A DNA stretch of 64,000 nucleotides, taken from Ensifer sp. USDA 6670 (GTDB lineage Bacteria > Pseudomonadota > Alphaproteobacteria > Rhizobiales > Rhizobiaceae). A program made the translations under genes and the position numbers. Location of the stretch: positions 558,001 through 622,000 of the forward strand of contig ATWE01000001.1 in NCBI GenBank assembly GCA_000421085.1. Reading direction: 5' to 3'. The notes beneath the pieces were generated by a model. That model was given only the letters and a program-made list of their open reading frames with translations. It was not told the origin of the DNA and ran no database searches. This document shows, piece by piece, positions 23,007 through 32,014 of this stretch. Every line of letters starts with the position of its first letter. Position 1 is the stretch's first letter.

Positions 23007-23468
23007 ATGAGTGCCGGAGAGCTGCCCTGGCAAGGGGGATGCCGTTGCGGACAGGTCCGAATCAAGGTGAGCGCGCAGCCGCTTCTCACGATGGCATGCC
23101 ATTGTACGGGCTGCCAGCGAATGACCGGTAGTGCGTTCTCGTTGAGCGTTGCCGTTCCGAGCGAAGGCTTCGAGGTCACACGCGGCGAGCCTGTCATCGG
23201 CGGCCTTCACGGCGCAACGCGCCACTATTTCTGTCCTCATTGCATGAGCTGGATGTTCACGCGCCCGGAAGGCATGGACTGGTTCGTCAATCTCCGCGCA
23301 ACCATGCTCGACGATGCTGCGTGGTGCAGGCCCTTCATCGAAACCTGGACCAGTGAAAAGCTGCCGTGGGTGAGCACATCCGCCGTTCACAGCTACGCGG
23401 CGTTGCCACCGCTGGAGAGTTACGAGCAGCTGCTGGCGGACTACGCCAGGCATTCCGAGGACGATTGA
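23007..23468 (+). CDS. GFA family zinc protein
   Basis: A 153-residue protein with AAGGAGG before ATG 23007. GGCRCGQVRIKV near residue 10, MACHCTGCQRMTGSAF and YFCPHCMSWMFTRP provide seven Cys arranged like the two zinc sites of the GFA/CENP-V fold. The family includes proteins described as glutathione-dependent formaldehyde-activating enzymes and S-(hydroxymethyl)glutathione synthases, but many members have no proven activity. The length fits a one-domain member. No partner pathway gene is next to it; the formaldehyde link to the methyl-transfer genes 25 kb away is speculative. Confidence 0.85.
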   Translation: MSAGELPWQGGCRCGQVRIKVSAQPLLTMACHCTGCQRMTGSAFSLSVAVPSEGFEVTRGEPVIGGLHGATRHYFCPHCMSWMFTRPEGMDWFVNLRATMLDDAAWCRPFIETWTSEKLPWVSTSAVHSYAALPPLESYEQLLADYARHSEDD

Positions 23469-23572
23469 ACCGCGAGACTGTTCAGATCGGCCCAGATATC
23501 AAAGGGTTTGCATCTTTTCGCCGTTATGCGTGTGCAGATCGGTCATTGGCGAGGCTTGAAGCGGTTCTGCGT

Positions 23573-26149
23573 ATGTATTGTAAGGGTAGGAAATTGCATC
23601 TCCTGGAAAAACTGAGGGCGCTATCGGTTGCCCTGTCTTTCGGTGCGCTGACGCTTGCTGCCGGCGGATCCGCAGTTGCGCAGGAGCCCTCGCCGAGCGT
23701 TGAGCAAACCCGGCCGGCCGAAACGGCCGCACCCGCCCAGCCTGCCCAATCCGACCAGCCCGCGCCGCAGGCCGAACCGGCACAGCGGGCGGAGCAAACC
23801 GCGGCCGGTCAGGCGCCGGATGCCGCATCGCCGGTACTGCAGCAGGCGGAGGATCAGCTTGCCCAGGGCGACCGGGAGCTGAAGCGTCTCATCGAGCGAA
23901 CCAACGCCGTCGAGGACGACGACGCCGTGCTCGCCGAACTCAGGGTGCAGGTCGACGAGCTTTCGAAGCAGATCATCGCGGCCTCCGTCCCCACCCGTCC
24001 GAGGCTCGACGAAATCAAGGCGAGGCTCACGGAACTCGGCGATCCTCCCGGTGAGGGACAGCCGCCCGAAGACGCGGTCATCACCGATGAGCGCAAACGC
24101 CTCCTGGCGGAGCGCGGGGCGATCAATGCTCTGACGGGCAGGGCGGAGAACCTCTCGATCGAGGCGAGGAAACTCGCCAACCGGATCACCGCGACGCGCC
24201 GGGCGATCTTCTCGAACACTCTGCTGAGACATACGGATGTCTCTGCGGCGATGCTAAGCGAGGCCGTCACTGCAACGATGCACGAAGCGATGGCACTGTC
24301 GCGCAGCATCGGCGGTTGGCTGACATTCGCCTGGAATTACAAGCGCGTGCCGCTGCTGAGCGCGATCTTCCTTTCGCTCTGCGCCGCGCTGCTCTTCCTG
24401 GTCGGCGGTTACAGGCTTTTTTCGCCGGTCCTCATGCGCCACGAGGAAGACGACGAGCCTACCTATTTCCGGCAGCTTTCGCTTGCGTTCTGGTCGACGC
24501 TCATCCCGACTCTGGCGCTCGCCGCCTTCGCTATGTCGAGCTATTTCTTCCTTAGTAGTTTCAACGTCTTGCGGCCGGATATCGCTCCCATCGTTGCGAT
24601 CACGCTCGCCATGGGCGTCGTGCTGTTCTTCATAGCCAGGCTGGCAGGCGCGGTGCTATCGCCGAACCGGTCGAGCTGGCGGCTCGTGCGCGTTTCGGAT
24701 CGCGGCGCCAAAATGCTGATGGTGCCGATCTTCGCGATGGCGCTCGTCAACGGGCTCGACTATCTGCTCGGCAGCATCAGCGAGTCTCTCGGTTCCCCGG
24801 TGGTGCTGACCATTGCTAAGAGCTTCTTGGCATCGATCATCATCGGTCTCATTCTGATGTCGATGGCCTGGATCCGGCCTGTGCTGAGGGCCGATGAGCC
24901 TTACGATGCACCGGGACATCCGTGGCCGCGGGTGATCTCGCTCTCCTTCCTCCTGCTGGGGGCGGCGCTCATCGCGACCGCATTGTCGGGCTATGTCGGC
25001 CTGGCGCGCTTCATCGCCACCCAGATCACGGTAACGAGCGCGATCCTGGTGACGGTCTATATCGGCCTTCTTACGGGGAAGTCCGTCTCTAAGCAGGGCG
25101 CCTTTGCCGAAACGGTAGCCGGGCGCTATCTGGAGCGCCGCTTCCATCTGGAGCCGGTTGCGCTCGATCAATTCGGCCTTTTTGCCGGTCTCGGCATCTA
25201 TGTGCTCGTTCTCTCCTTTTTCATCCCGCTGATATTGATGCAGTGGGGCTTCAAGACTGCGGACATCGAGTCCTGGGCCTACCAGGTGCTGACCGAAATA
25301 AGGATCGGTACGATCACGATTTCGCTGGTGGGCATTCTCGCGGGGGTACTGCTCTTTGCCCTCGGCTATCTCGTCACGCGTTGGGTGCAGCGCTGGATCG
25401 ACGGCAACGTCATGGCGCGCAGTCGTGTCGACGCCGGCGTGCGCAACTCCATACGCACCGGCATCGGATATATGGGCATGGGCATTGCCGGCCTTATCGG
25501 TTTGTCTGCCGCCGGCATCGATCTTTCAAGCCTCGCCCTCGTTGCCGGCGCCCTCTCTCTCGGCGTCGGTTTCGGCCTGCAGAACATCGTCTCCAACTTC
25601 GTTTCGGGGCTGATCCTGCTGGTGGAGCGTCCCTTCAAGGTGGGCGATTGGATCGTCAGCGGTACGACCGAAGGCTTCGTGCGGCGCATCTCCGTCCGCG
25701 CGACCGAGATCGAGACCTTCCAGCATCAGTCGATCATGATGCCGAACTCTCTGCTCATCAACGCCTCAGTCGGAAACTGGACGCACCGGAACAAGCTCGG
25801 CCGGTCGGAGATTGCGGTGACGGTAACCTATGCCAGCGATCCGCGCCGGGTTATCGAACTGCTCTACGAAATCGCCGCGGCCCATCCGATGATCCTCAAG
25901 AATCCCGCTCCCAACGTCGGCTTCACGGCCTTTGGCGACGAGCGAATGACGTTTGAATTGCGCATCTATGTGGCGGACGTGCTGACGGCCGGCGGTGTCC
26001 GCAACGATCTTCGCGTATCGATTTATGAGCGCTTTCGTGACGAGGGCATCGGCGCGCCGTTCCCGATGAAGATCGAAGATGTAGCGCCTGAGGAAGAAGC
26101 CGGAAGCGCCGGCGCCGAACCGTCGATTATCCAGAAAGAGAAGGCCTAA
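23573..26149 (+). CDS. MscS-type mechanosensitive channel, DUF3772 type
   Basis: An 858-residue inner-membrane protein. Start ATG 23573 (MYCKGRK); TTG 23594 with GGGTAGG in front is an alternative that gives a more regular signal peptide (LSVALSFGALTLAAGGSAVA). A Pro/Ala/Gln-rich stretch and a periplasmic coiled-coil region (DUF3772-like, residues ~80-230) follow, then about ten membrane helices. The MscS core has the pore helix GALSLGVGFGLQNIVSNF near residue 660 and the ERPFKVGDWI and QHSIMMPNSLLIN segments of the beta domain. It releases solutes at hypo-osmotic shock. The frame continues upstream to 23366 over the GFA gene, which I reject. Confidence 0.9.
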   Translation: MYCKGRKLHLLEKLRALSVALSFGALTLAAGGSAVAQEPSPSVEQTRPAETAAPAQPAQSDQPAPQAEPAQRAEQTAAGQAPDAASPVLQQAEDQLAQGDRELKRLIERTNAVEDDDAVLAELRVQVDELSKQIIAASVPTRPRLDEIKARLTELGDPPGEGQPPEDAVITDERKRLLAERGAINALTGRAENLSIEARKLANRITATRRAIFSNTLLRHTDVSAAMLSEAVTATMHEAMALSRSIGGWLTFAWNYKRVPLLSAIFLSLCAALLFLVGGYRLFSPVLMRHEEDDEPTYFRQLSLAFWSTLIPTLALAAFAMSSYFFLSSFNVLRPDIAPIVAITLAMGVVLFFIARLAGAVLSPNRSSWRLVRVSDRGAKMLMVPIFAMALVNGLDYLLGSISESLGSPVVLTIAKSFLASIIIGLILMSMAWIRPVLRADEPYDAPGHPWPRVISLSFLLLGAALIATALSGYVGLARFIATQITVTSAILVTVYIGLLTGKSVSKQGAFAETVAGRYLERRFHLEPVALDQFGLFAGLGIYVLVLSFFIPLILMQWGFKTADIESWAYQVLTEIRIGTITISLVGILAGVLLFALGYLVTRWVQRWIDGNVMARSRVDAGVRNSIRTGIGYMGMGIAGLIGLSAAGIDLSSLALVAGALSLGVGFGLQNIVSNFVSGLILLVERPFKVGDWIVSGTTEGFVRRISVRATEIETFQHQSIMMPNSLLINASVGNWTHRNKLGRSEIAVTVTYASDPRRVIELLYEIAAAHPMILKNPAPNVGFTAFGDERMTFELRIYVADVLTAGGVRNDLRVSIYERFRDEGIGAPFPMKIEDVAPEEEAGSAGAEPSIIQKEKA

Positions 26150-26208
26150 TCTGGCTGAACACAACGCCTGACGCCCCGGTGCCATCAGCGAAGGCCGAAA
26201 AAGCGAAA

Positions 26209-26237
26209 AAGGAGCGGTAATGCCGCTCCTTCTTTTC
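26209..26237. terminator. Intrinsic terminator after MscS gene
   Basis: AAGGAGCGG (26209-26217) pairs with CCGCTCCTT (26223-26231) around TAATG, followed by CTTTTCT; on the other strand an A-rich flank (GAAAAA) gives a T-run, so it may serve both convergent genes. Confidence 0.75.
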
Positions 26238-26271
26238 TATCGGCGGAACCCCGACCGCACGTCGAACTATG

Positions 26272-26322
26272 CAGGTCCGGACGGAAAACCGCTACGCACT
26301 TTTCCAGGAAGTGCTCTAAAGT
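26272..26322. repeat. Short rhizobial intergenic palindrome
   Basis: CCGGACGGAAAACCGCTACG and CACTTTTCCAGGAAGTGCTC form a short palindromic element. Related sequences lie at 1424-1470, 2990-3028 and 38996-39066 in this window, always in intergenic DNA. It abuts the 3' end of the TerC-family gene. Confidence 0.6.
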
Positions 26323-26957
26323 CCTGCCAGCGCCTGAGCCACCGGCATAACGTGCGGCCAAACCTCCAGGGCGCCGCGATAGATCATGTCGAGCGCGACG
26401 TAGAAGATTATCGCCAGGCCGATGTAAGCGATCCAGTGGTAGCGGCTGAGCAGACGGGCGATAAAGCTCGCGGCGATACCCATCATCGCGATAGAGAGCG
26501 CCAGACCAAAGACGAGCACGGTTGGATGCTCTCGGGCGGCACCGGCGACGGCGAGGACGTTGTCGAGCGACATGGACACGTCCGCTATCACGATCTGTGT
26601 TGCCGCCTGCTTGAAAGTCTTCTTTGGAGCCGAGGCGTCCGCATTTTCGAGGCCGTCCACGCCTTCGTGACCACCCGAGCGAATCTCGCGCCACATCTTC
26701 CAGCAGACCCAAAGCAGGAGAAGCCCCCCGGCGAGCAGGAGCCCGATGATCGCAAGCAGTTGGACCGTGAAGATGGCGAGCACGATGCGAAGCACGGTGG
26801 CGGCGAGAATGCCGACGAGAATAGCCTTCTTGCGCTGATCCAGTGGCAAGCCGGCTGCTGCAAGGCCGATAACGACGGCGTTGTCGCCGGCAAGCACCAG
26901 GTCGATCACAATGACCTGCAGCAGTGCCGTCAGGCCGGCGGAAGTGAAAATCTCCAT
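26316..26957 (-). CDS. TerC/YjbE family membrane protein
   Basis: A 213-residue protein with about seven membrane helices. ATG 26957 is preferred over the frame's upstream ATG at 27008 because AAGAAGGG lies nine bases before it. LVLAGDNAVVIGLAAAGLP and VIADVSMSLDNVLAVAGAA carry the paired acidic residues (GDNA and SLDN) of the TerC fold, which form the metal site. The size fits the YjbE subgroup. Family members are linked to tellurite resistance or to manganese/calcium export; I infer metal export. I looked for a yybP-ykoY manganese riboswitch in the upstream 180 bases and did not see its conserved core. Confidence 0.85.
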   Translation of the reverse strand: MEIFTSAGLTALLQVIVIDLVLAGDNAVVIGLAAAGLPLDQRKKAILVGILAATVLRIVLAIFTVQLLAIIGLLLAGGLLLLWVCWKMWREIRSGGHEGVDGLENADASAPKKTFKQAATQIVIADVSMSLDNVLAVAGAAREHPTVLVFGLALSIAMMGIAASFIARLLSRYHWIAYIGLAIIFYVALDMIYRGALEVWPHVMPVAQALAGL

Positions 26958-27142
26958 GTGTGGTAACCCTTCTTGTCCCCGAAACGCCTGCGGCGCCGCA
27001 AAACGCATAGACCGCGAACAATCGACGGATCAAGTGGGCCGGGACAACTAATCGGCATTTTCGAGAAGACACACGATCGACCAGCAGCTTCCGGTGCCTT
27101 GACGCGGTTCGAGCCGCCGCGTTGTTTTCGAGAAACTCCGCA

Positions 27143-27452
27143 CTACAGCGCTGCACGTCTTATCAGACGCGCAAAGGTCGCTGTAGCACTTTGACCTGCT
27201 GCATGTTTTTGTCCTTTATCGGTTACCATCAAAGGAAACATGCACTACAGCGCCGCGCGTCTTATCAGACGCGCAAAGGTCGCTGTAGCACTTTGACCTG
27301 CTGCATGTTTTTGTCCTTGATCGGTTACCATCAAAGGAAACATGCACTACAGCGCCGCGCGTCTTATCAGACGCGCAAAGGTCGCTGTAGCACTTTGACC
27401 TGCTGCATGTTTTTGTCCTTGATCGGTTACCATCAAAGGAAACATGCAGTAG
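27143..27452. repeat. Three tandem RIME1-like mosaic units (102 bp each)
   Basis: Units start at 27143, 27245 and 27347 and are nearly identical; unit 1 differs by a few bases. Each holds two palindromes: an outer CTACAGCG/CGCTGTAG pair enclosing GCGCGTCTTATCAGACGCGC, and GCATGTTT/AAACATGC enclosing CCTTGAT/ATCAAAGG. Two adjoining large palindromes in about 100 bases match what is known of the rhizobial intergenic mosaic element RIME1; the family name is from memory. Because 102 is divisible by three, an ORF runs through all units; it is not a gene. Confidence 0.8.
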
Positions 27453-27537
27453 GCTGGCCGTGGCTAGAGGGGTGGCCGGCGTCTTCTTCTGGCGAAAGGC
27501 GGCCGGCCAAAACAGGGGCGGCGCTCGTGCGCCGAAT

Positions 27538-27804
27538 ATGATGAAGACGTATGCTGCTGTTCTGGCGCCCGCAATATTGTGGGCTGGCGCGGCCTATGCC
27601 GCGACCGTTACAAACAAGGACGGCGAGGCCGCCGTTCTGGTGATCGTCGAAGGGGAGAGCCGGATCGAAGTGGCAATCGATGCAGGTGCGACGGAAGTGA
27701 TCTGCCCCGGCGGCTGCTTCGTCACTGCGCCGAGCGGCGACCGCGTGGGGCTCCAGGGCGACGAGACGATCGAAATCGTCAACGGCTCCGTCGTTGTGAA
27801 GTAA
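27538..27804 (+). CDS. Small secreted protein, unknown function
   Basis: An 88-residue protein starting MMKTYAAVLAPAILWAGAAY. The first ~21 residues form a Sec signal peptide with an AYA-A cleavage site. The mature 65 residues are beta-rich with one Cys pair candidate in TEVICPGGCFV, and end in IEIVNGSVVVK. I do not name a family, but short periplasmic proteins of this form are widespread in Rhizobiales. The upstream frame to 27460 lacks a start signal. It lies directly downstream of the mosaic repeat and upstream of a hairpin at 27870. Confidence 0.65.
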   Translation: MMKTYAAVLAPAILWAGAAYAATVTNKDGEAAVLVIVEGESRIEVAIDAGATEVICPGGCFVTAPSGDRVGLQGDETIEIVNGSVVVK

Positions 27805-27869
27805 CGCCACGCGGGGCGTATCCTCCGGGAGCCGGAGGCCGCCGGAGGCTGAGGTCGTTCCACGACAAT

Positions 27870-27889
27870 TGCGGGGCCGTAGCCCCGCA
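27870..27889. terminator. Hairpin between convergent genes
   Basis: TGCGGGGC (27870-27877) pairs with GCCCCGCA (27882-27889) around CGTA. No T-run. Position between the ends of two convergent genes suggests a transcription end or RNA-stabilising structure. Confidence 0.5.
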
Positions 27890-27925
27890 TCCGTGTCTAG
27901 CGACGGCACCGTGCAAAGCGGAAGA

Positions 27926-28585
27926 TCAGCTCAGCTTTCTTCTCCGCTCCAGCTCCGCTTCGGTCGGCTGTTCGAACTCGAACGAGCCTGTTACGACGGG
28001 ACCACTGCGGACGTATTTGTTGACGGTGACGCCTGTTCCGGAGACTTTTGAACTGACGAGTTTCAACGCCATCGGCATAGCGCCCTGACCGAAGAGCCGC
28101 TTGCCCTTTCCGAGCACCACCGGAAAGTACGAGATGTACATCTCGTCTATCAAATCATTGCTGAACAGGGTCTGCAGGAAATCGGTCGACCCCTGGGTCA
28201 ACAGATCGGGGCCTTCCTCGCTCTTGAGCTTCGTGAGCGTTGCTACCGGATCGGAGCCGAGAGTACGGCTATTTTTCCAATCGAGCCTCAGATCGGGGTT
28301 GCGCGTAGCGACATATTTGGTGATCCGGTCAAAGAGCGGACCGATCGGATCGTCGGGGCCGGCATAGGGCCAGTGTGCGGCGAAGATGTCATAGGTCTTG
28401 CGACCAAGCAGAAGATCGAACGGCTTGGAAAACATCTCGTCCACCGCTTGTCCCATAGTCTCGTCGAAATAGGGGGCGGCCCAGCCGCCATGGTCGAAGC
28501 CGCCGACCGGGTCTTCGTGCGGTCCGCCCGGCGCCTGCATGATTCCGTCAAGGCTTACGAATGCGCCAACGATGATCTTTCTCAT
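27926..28585 (-). CDS. DHFR-fold (RibD C-terminal type) protein
   Basis: A 219-residue protein: MRKIIVGAFVSLDGIMQAPG at the start, LLLGRKTYDIFAAHWP, KYVATRNPDLRLDWKNS and DLLTQGSTDFLQTLF, VVLGKGKRLFG near the end. These are the NADPH-binding and core strands of the RibD C-terminal/dihydrofolate-reductase-like family that stands apart from true FolA. The members reduce unknown pterin-like or other substrates. A Shine-Dalgarno-like GAGAGCC precedes the ATG. It is single and oriented against the small secreted gene. Confidence 0.85.
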   Translation of the reverse strand: MRKIIVGAFVSLDGIMQAPGGPHEDPVGGFDHGGWAAPYFDETMGQAVDEMFSKPFDLLLGRKTYDIFAAHWPYAGPDDPIGPLFDRITKYVATRNPDLRLDWKNSRTLGSDPVATLTKLKSEEGPDLLTQGSTDFLQTLFSNDLIDEMYISYFPVVLGKGKRLFGQGAMPMALKLVSSKVSGTGVTVNKYVRSGPVVTGSFEFEQPTEAELERRRKLS

Positions 28586-28701
28586 TTCCGGCTCTCCTCG
28601 TTCGTGATTTTGCCGAACCTAGGACGCTGGACGAAGGCCAATACCGACAGCAACGCCACAAACTGCAAGAATTTCCTTGAAAACTTTGGCGTAACAGCGG
28701 C

Positions 28702-30111
28702 TTACGGGATCGAGAAAATGCTGATCTCGTTGGCAATTCCTCTTAGCGTCACGTTGTGCGCCATCGGGCTTAGGCCCCGATCAGAAAGCACGCCGGATGC
28801 CCGAGGATCCTCGAGGACGGAGCCGGTCGCGAAGATCTCACGCGAGGTGGCGAGATGCTGGACGCGCGAGGCGATGTTGACTGTCTGGCCGAAATAGTCC
28901 TGTCGGTCGTTGAGATTGACCGCGATGCATGGCCCCTCATGGATGCCGATCTTGAGGAGCAGATCCTCGCTGCCGCGCTCTTCGTTGAGTTCGCGCATTG
29001 CCTCGCGCATCCGCATTGCCGCGGTGATGGCCCGGTCGGGCGTCGGGAAAGTTGCCATGACCGCATCACCGATCGTCTTGACGACGGCGCCGGCCTCGGC
29101 CGCGACGATTTCGTTCAAGACGTTGAAATGCGTTCTTACCAGGTCGAAGGCCGCGAGGTCGCCGACGCGCTCGTAGAGTTCAGTCGAGCCGCGAAGGTCG
29201 GTGAAGAGGAAGGTAAGGCTGGTGATCTTCAGCCGTTGGTCCACATCAAGCGTGTCGGTGCGGTAGATGTCGCGGAAAGTCTGGTTGGAGAGCAGTCGCT
29301 TGGCGGTCAGAAATGGCCGACGGCGGCCGAGCAGGGCATGCAGCGCTTCGCCTGCCACGCAAATCGAGGGCAGGGTACGCACCTCGGCGTGGTTCTCCAC
29401 CGAGACGCGCAAGGGGCCGGGCGGCAAACTCAGCGTCTCGTGATGGCGGTGCGAGCGATCGAAGACGAGCCCGAGGTTCCTCCTTTCCTTTGTGGGTTCG
29501 CCGCTCACATCCAGAAATTGGGCAGCATGCGTCACCGGCTCGAAGACGATGACGAATTCCGAGGGAAGCTGCAGCGAGATCACGGCCTTCTCGCCAGGCG
29601 GCAGTTCCAGCGCCTCCAGCAGGAATTCGTCGACCTTTGCTTCGTAGCCCTCCTCCGGCAGGTCGATGCCGGATCCCCAATAGATCTGGCGGAAATATTC
29701 AGCCGGCGGCAATTCATGCGGAGCATGTGCCCCGATGTGGCGCACGCGCGGACTGACCGTGAAGGTGACTTCGACCATCTCGTCGAGCGTCGGCTCGTAA
29801 CCGGCGGCACAAAGCGCGCAGGTATATTCCGTACTCTGCACCGTCTTCAGGGACGTGTTGGCATCGAGGACACCCCCGCAACCCGGACAGAGCACGTTCC
29901 AGGAAAGCTCGAAAATTCCCAGGCGCGAGGCATGCAGAAAGCCTGCGATCGTCTCTTCCTCGTCGAGACCCTCGCGCGCGGCGAATGCGAGCGCATTGAT
30001 ACGGCAAAGCTTGTGATCGGGCGCATCCCGAACGAGCCGCTCGAATGCATCGGCGACCTCCGTCCTTGCCGAATGGCGCAGCACATCGAAAAGGGGTTGG
30101 GCTTCGCTCAT
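28702..30111 (-). CDS. Class III nucleotide cyclase with DUF5939
   Basis: A 469-residue soluble protein. Residues 1-70 are helical, followed by a zinc ribbon (CPGC about residue 75, CALC about 97) and a beta-rich DUF5939 region to about 290. The C-terminal cyclase domain has FLFTDLRGSTELYERVG (metal Asp), GAVVKTIGDAVMATFP (second metal Asp), GIHEGPCIAVNLND and QDYFGQTVNIASRVQ, so all main catalytic features are there and it should make cAMP. Rhizobia have many such enzymes, each with its own sensory domain. The ribbon may sense metal or redox state. No partner gene is linked. Confidence 0.9.
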   Translation of the reverse strand: MSEAQPLFDVLRHSARTEVADAFERLVRDAPDHKLCRINALAFAAREGLDEEETIAGFLHASRLGIFELSWNVLCPGCGGVLDANTSLKTVQSTEYTCALCAAGYEPTLDEMVEVTFTVSPRVRHIGAHAPHELPPAEYFRQIYWGSGIDLPEEGYEAKVDEFLLEALELPPGEKAVISLQLPSEFVIVFEPVTHAAQFLDVSGEPTKERRNLGLVFDRSHRHHETLSLPPGPLRVSVENHAEVRTLPSICVAGEALHALLGRRRPFLTAKRLLSNQTFRDIYRTDTLDVDQRLKITSLTFLFTDLRGSTELYERVGDLAAFDLVRTHFNVLNEIVAAEAGAVVKTIGDAVMATFPTPDRAITAAMRMREAMRELNEERGSEDLLLKIGIHEGPCIAVNLNDRQDYFGQTVNIASRVQHLATSREIFATGSVLEDPRASGVLSDRGLSPMAHNVTLRGIANEISIFSIP

Positions 30112-30296
30112 GGATGCATTTTATACGGAAATCGGTATGTGGTCAGGTGGCATTTCGGTTTGCGGACAAAGTAATTTTATATTTGAAGTAATGTAATCTA
30201 TATTTGTGGGGCGAAAATATTTTTTGGCTTCATCTCGATTTATGCTTTGAAATTTAATATTAGTCACATGCTTCGTATTTCAGGGGGAAGAGCGAC

Positions 30297-31910
30297 ATGA
30301 CTACAGTCGTGGGGACTGCCGGAGACGATACGCTGTCCGGAACCGAGGAGAAGGATCGCATCTGGGGCCTGGCCGGCGCCGATGAGATCGAAGCCGGCGG
30401 CGGCGATGACCTCGTCGACGGCGGGGCTGGAAACGATCGTCTGACCAGCAGGAGCGGTTATGACCGGCTCGACGGCGGCGAGGGAGATGATCTCATCAGC
30501 CTGATCGGGACCGGCGGCGCGGTGACAGGCGGTGCCGGCTTCGATACGCTGGTGGTCGACCTGTCGAGCGTCAGCTCCAACGTCCGCTTCAGCGGCGAGC
30601 ACGGTCACGGCATCATCGGCTACAACACCTCGAATTGGGAACACATCTTCTTCAATCGCATCGAGAGGCTGGTGCTGACGACCGGCAGCGGCAACGACCG
30701 GATCTTCGGCGCCGCCACCGACGACATCATCTCGACCGGCGCCGGGAACGACATCGTGGGCCCATATGGCGTCGACGGCGACGACGGCACCAGCATGCTG
30801 GGCGACGACGCGATCGACACAGGCAGCGGCGGCGACATCATCAACGACACTGCTGGCGCGAACCGGATCTTCGCCGGCGACCATAACGACATCATCATCA
30901 CCACGCTTTCCTCCGCGGTGATCGACGGCGGGAGCGGCTGGGATAATCTCTCCATCTTCGATGAAGGACGAACCGACGACGTCACTATCGATTTCGGACA
31001 GGGGTTTGCCTCGACGGGCACGCTGATCAGCGGGATCGAGGTTGCAAGCGTGGATCTCGGCGGCGGCAGTGATACGCTGATCGCCGGAAATCTGTCTTCG
31101 CTTACCGCCCATATGGGCGAGGGCGACAATTATTTCGCCGGCAGCAGCGGCAGGGATTATGTCGCCTCCGGAAGCGGCGACGATGCCCTTTACGGTGGCG
31201 CTGGTGATGACATACTGATCAGTGTCGGTGGAAACGACGTGCTCGTCGGCGGCGATGGGAACGACGATATTTACGACGGCGGAACGAGTTTCGGCGACGG
31301 AGAGACATATATCAGCGGCGGCGCCGGCGACGACCTCATTCAGGTGGTTGCGCCATCCGGCTTTATCGATGGCGGGAGCGGCAGCGATACATTGCGCGTC
31401 GTCGATCCCCTGCCGGGCACGAATTTCGACGCTTCGACCGGCATGCTGGGTACGTCGCTGATCTTCACCAATATCGAGAGGTTCGAGCTGTCCGGCGGCT
31501 CGGGGAACGATACAATCCGGACGCTTGCGGGCGACGATCGGCTCGCCGGCAACGACGGCAACGACCGGCTGGACGGCGGCGCCGGCAGCGACGTGATCTG
31601 GGGCGGCGCGGGTGACGATGTCATGACGGGCGGAGCAGGCGCAGATACCTTCCTTTGGTCGTCCGACACGGTTTCGTTCGCAGGTGTGGATCGTATCACG
31701 GATTTCGATGCGGACGGCGGCGACCTGCTGCGCTTTGCCGGATATGCACCCGACACCACACGCATCGACAGCTTCGCCGACCTGGTTGCCGCCGCGACCG
31801 AGACCGAAGACGGGCTCTACATCGCCTTCAATGGATCCGATACATTCGGTCTGCTGCTGGACAAGGTCGCACTTTCCGACCTTTCGGCGGATGATGTCGT
31901 CTTCGTTTGA
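30297..31910 (+). CDS. RTX calcium-binding secreted protein
   Basis: A 537-residue protein with CAGGGGGAAG before ATG 30297. It has no signal peptide and starts with RTX nonapeptides at once (VGTAGDDTLSG, GGGDDLVDGGAGNDRL), with further clusters near residues 295-330 and 400-450 (GNDRLDGGAGSDVIWGGAGD). The last 80 residues (ADTFLWSSDTVSF, RITDFDADGGDLL) form the C-terminal cap typical of type I secreted RTX proteins. No enzyme domain is seen, so it may be a surface or matrix protein. The 185-base AT-rich stretch before it (30112-30296) is the promoter region. No secretion genes are linked. Confidence 0.85.
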   Translation: MTTVVGTAGDDTLSGTEEKDRIWGLAGADEIEAGGGDDLVDGGAGNDRLTSRSGYDRLDGGEGDDLISLIGTGGAVTGGAGFDTLVVDLSSVSSNVRFSGEHGHGIIGYNTSNWEHIFFNRIERLVLTTGSGNDRIFGAATDDIISTGAGNDIVGPYGVDGDDGTSMLGDDAIDTGSGGDIINDTAGANRIFAGDHNDIIITTLSSAVIDGGSGWDNLSIFDEGRTDDVTIDFGQGFASTGTLISGIEVASVDLGGGSDTLIAGNLSSLTAHMGEGDNYFAGSSGRDYVASGSGDDALYGGAGDDILISVGGNDVLVGGDGNDDIYDGGTSFGDGETYISGGAGDDLIQVVAPSGFIDGGSGSDTLRVVDPLPGTNFDASTGMLGTSLIFTNIERFELSGGSGNDTIRTLAGDDRLAGNDGNDRLDGGAGSDVIWGGAGDDVMTGGAGADTFLWSSDTVSFAGVDRITDFDADGGDLLRFAGYAPDTTRIDSFADLVAAATETEDGLYIAFNGSDTFGLLLDKVALSDLSADDVVFV

Positions 31911-32014
31911 GGGATGCCTTCGCCGGACATTTGGATGAGCGCGCCCATTAACACCGGATAAAGCGTTTTGCTCCTAGGGTGCCTTCCGGGGACACTCTTT
32001 TTTATAGGCGAGCA

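Noticed and set aside
26958-27140. Manganese (yybP-ykoY) riboswitch before the TerC-family gene
   Set aside because: Such switches often precede this family, but I could not find the conserved core on the correct strand.
27143-27452. CRISPR array
   Set aside because: Units are contiguous without unique spacers; it is a tandem repeat of palindromic units.
27122-27541. 139-codon ORF with three 34-residue repeats
   Set aside because: It is the three 102-bp mosaic repeat units read in phase; no ribosome site, and the DNA is a known type of non-coding palindromic element.
28855-30174. 439-codon ORF on the + strand
   Set aside because: Antisense to the cyclase gene, which has all catalytic motifs.
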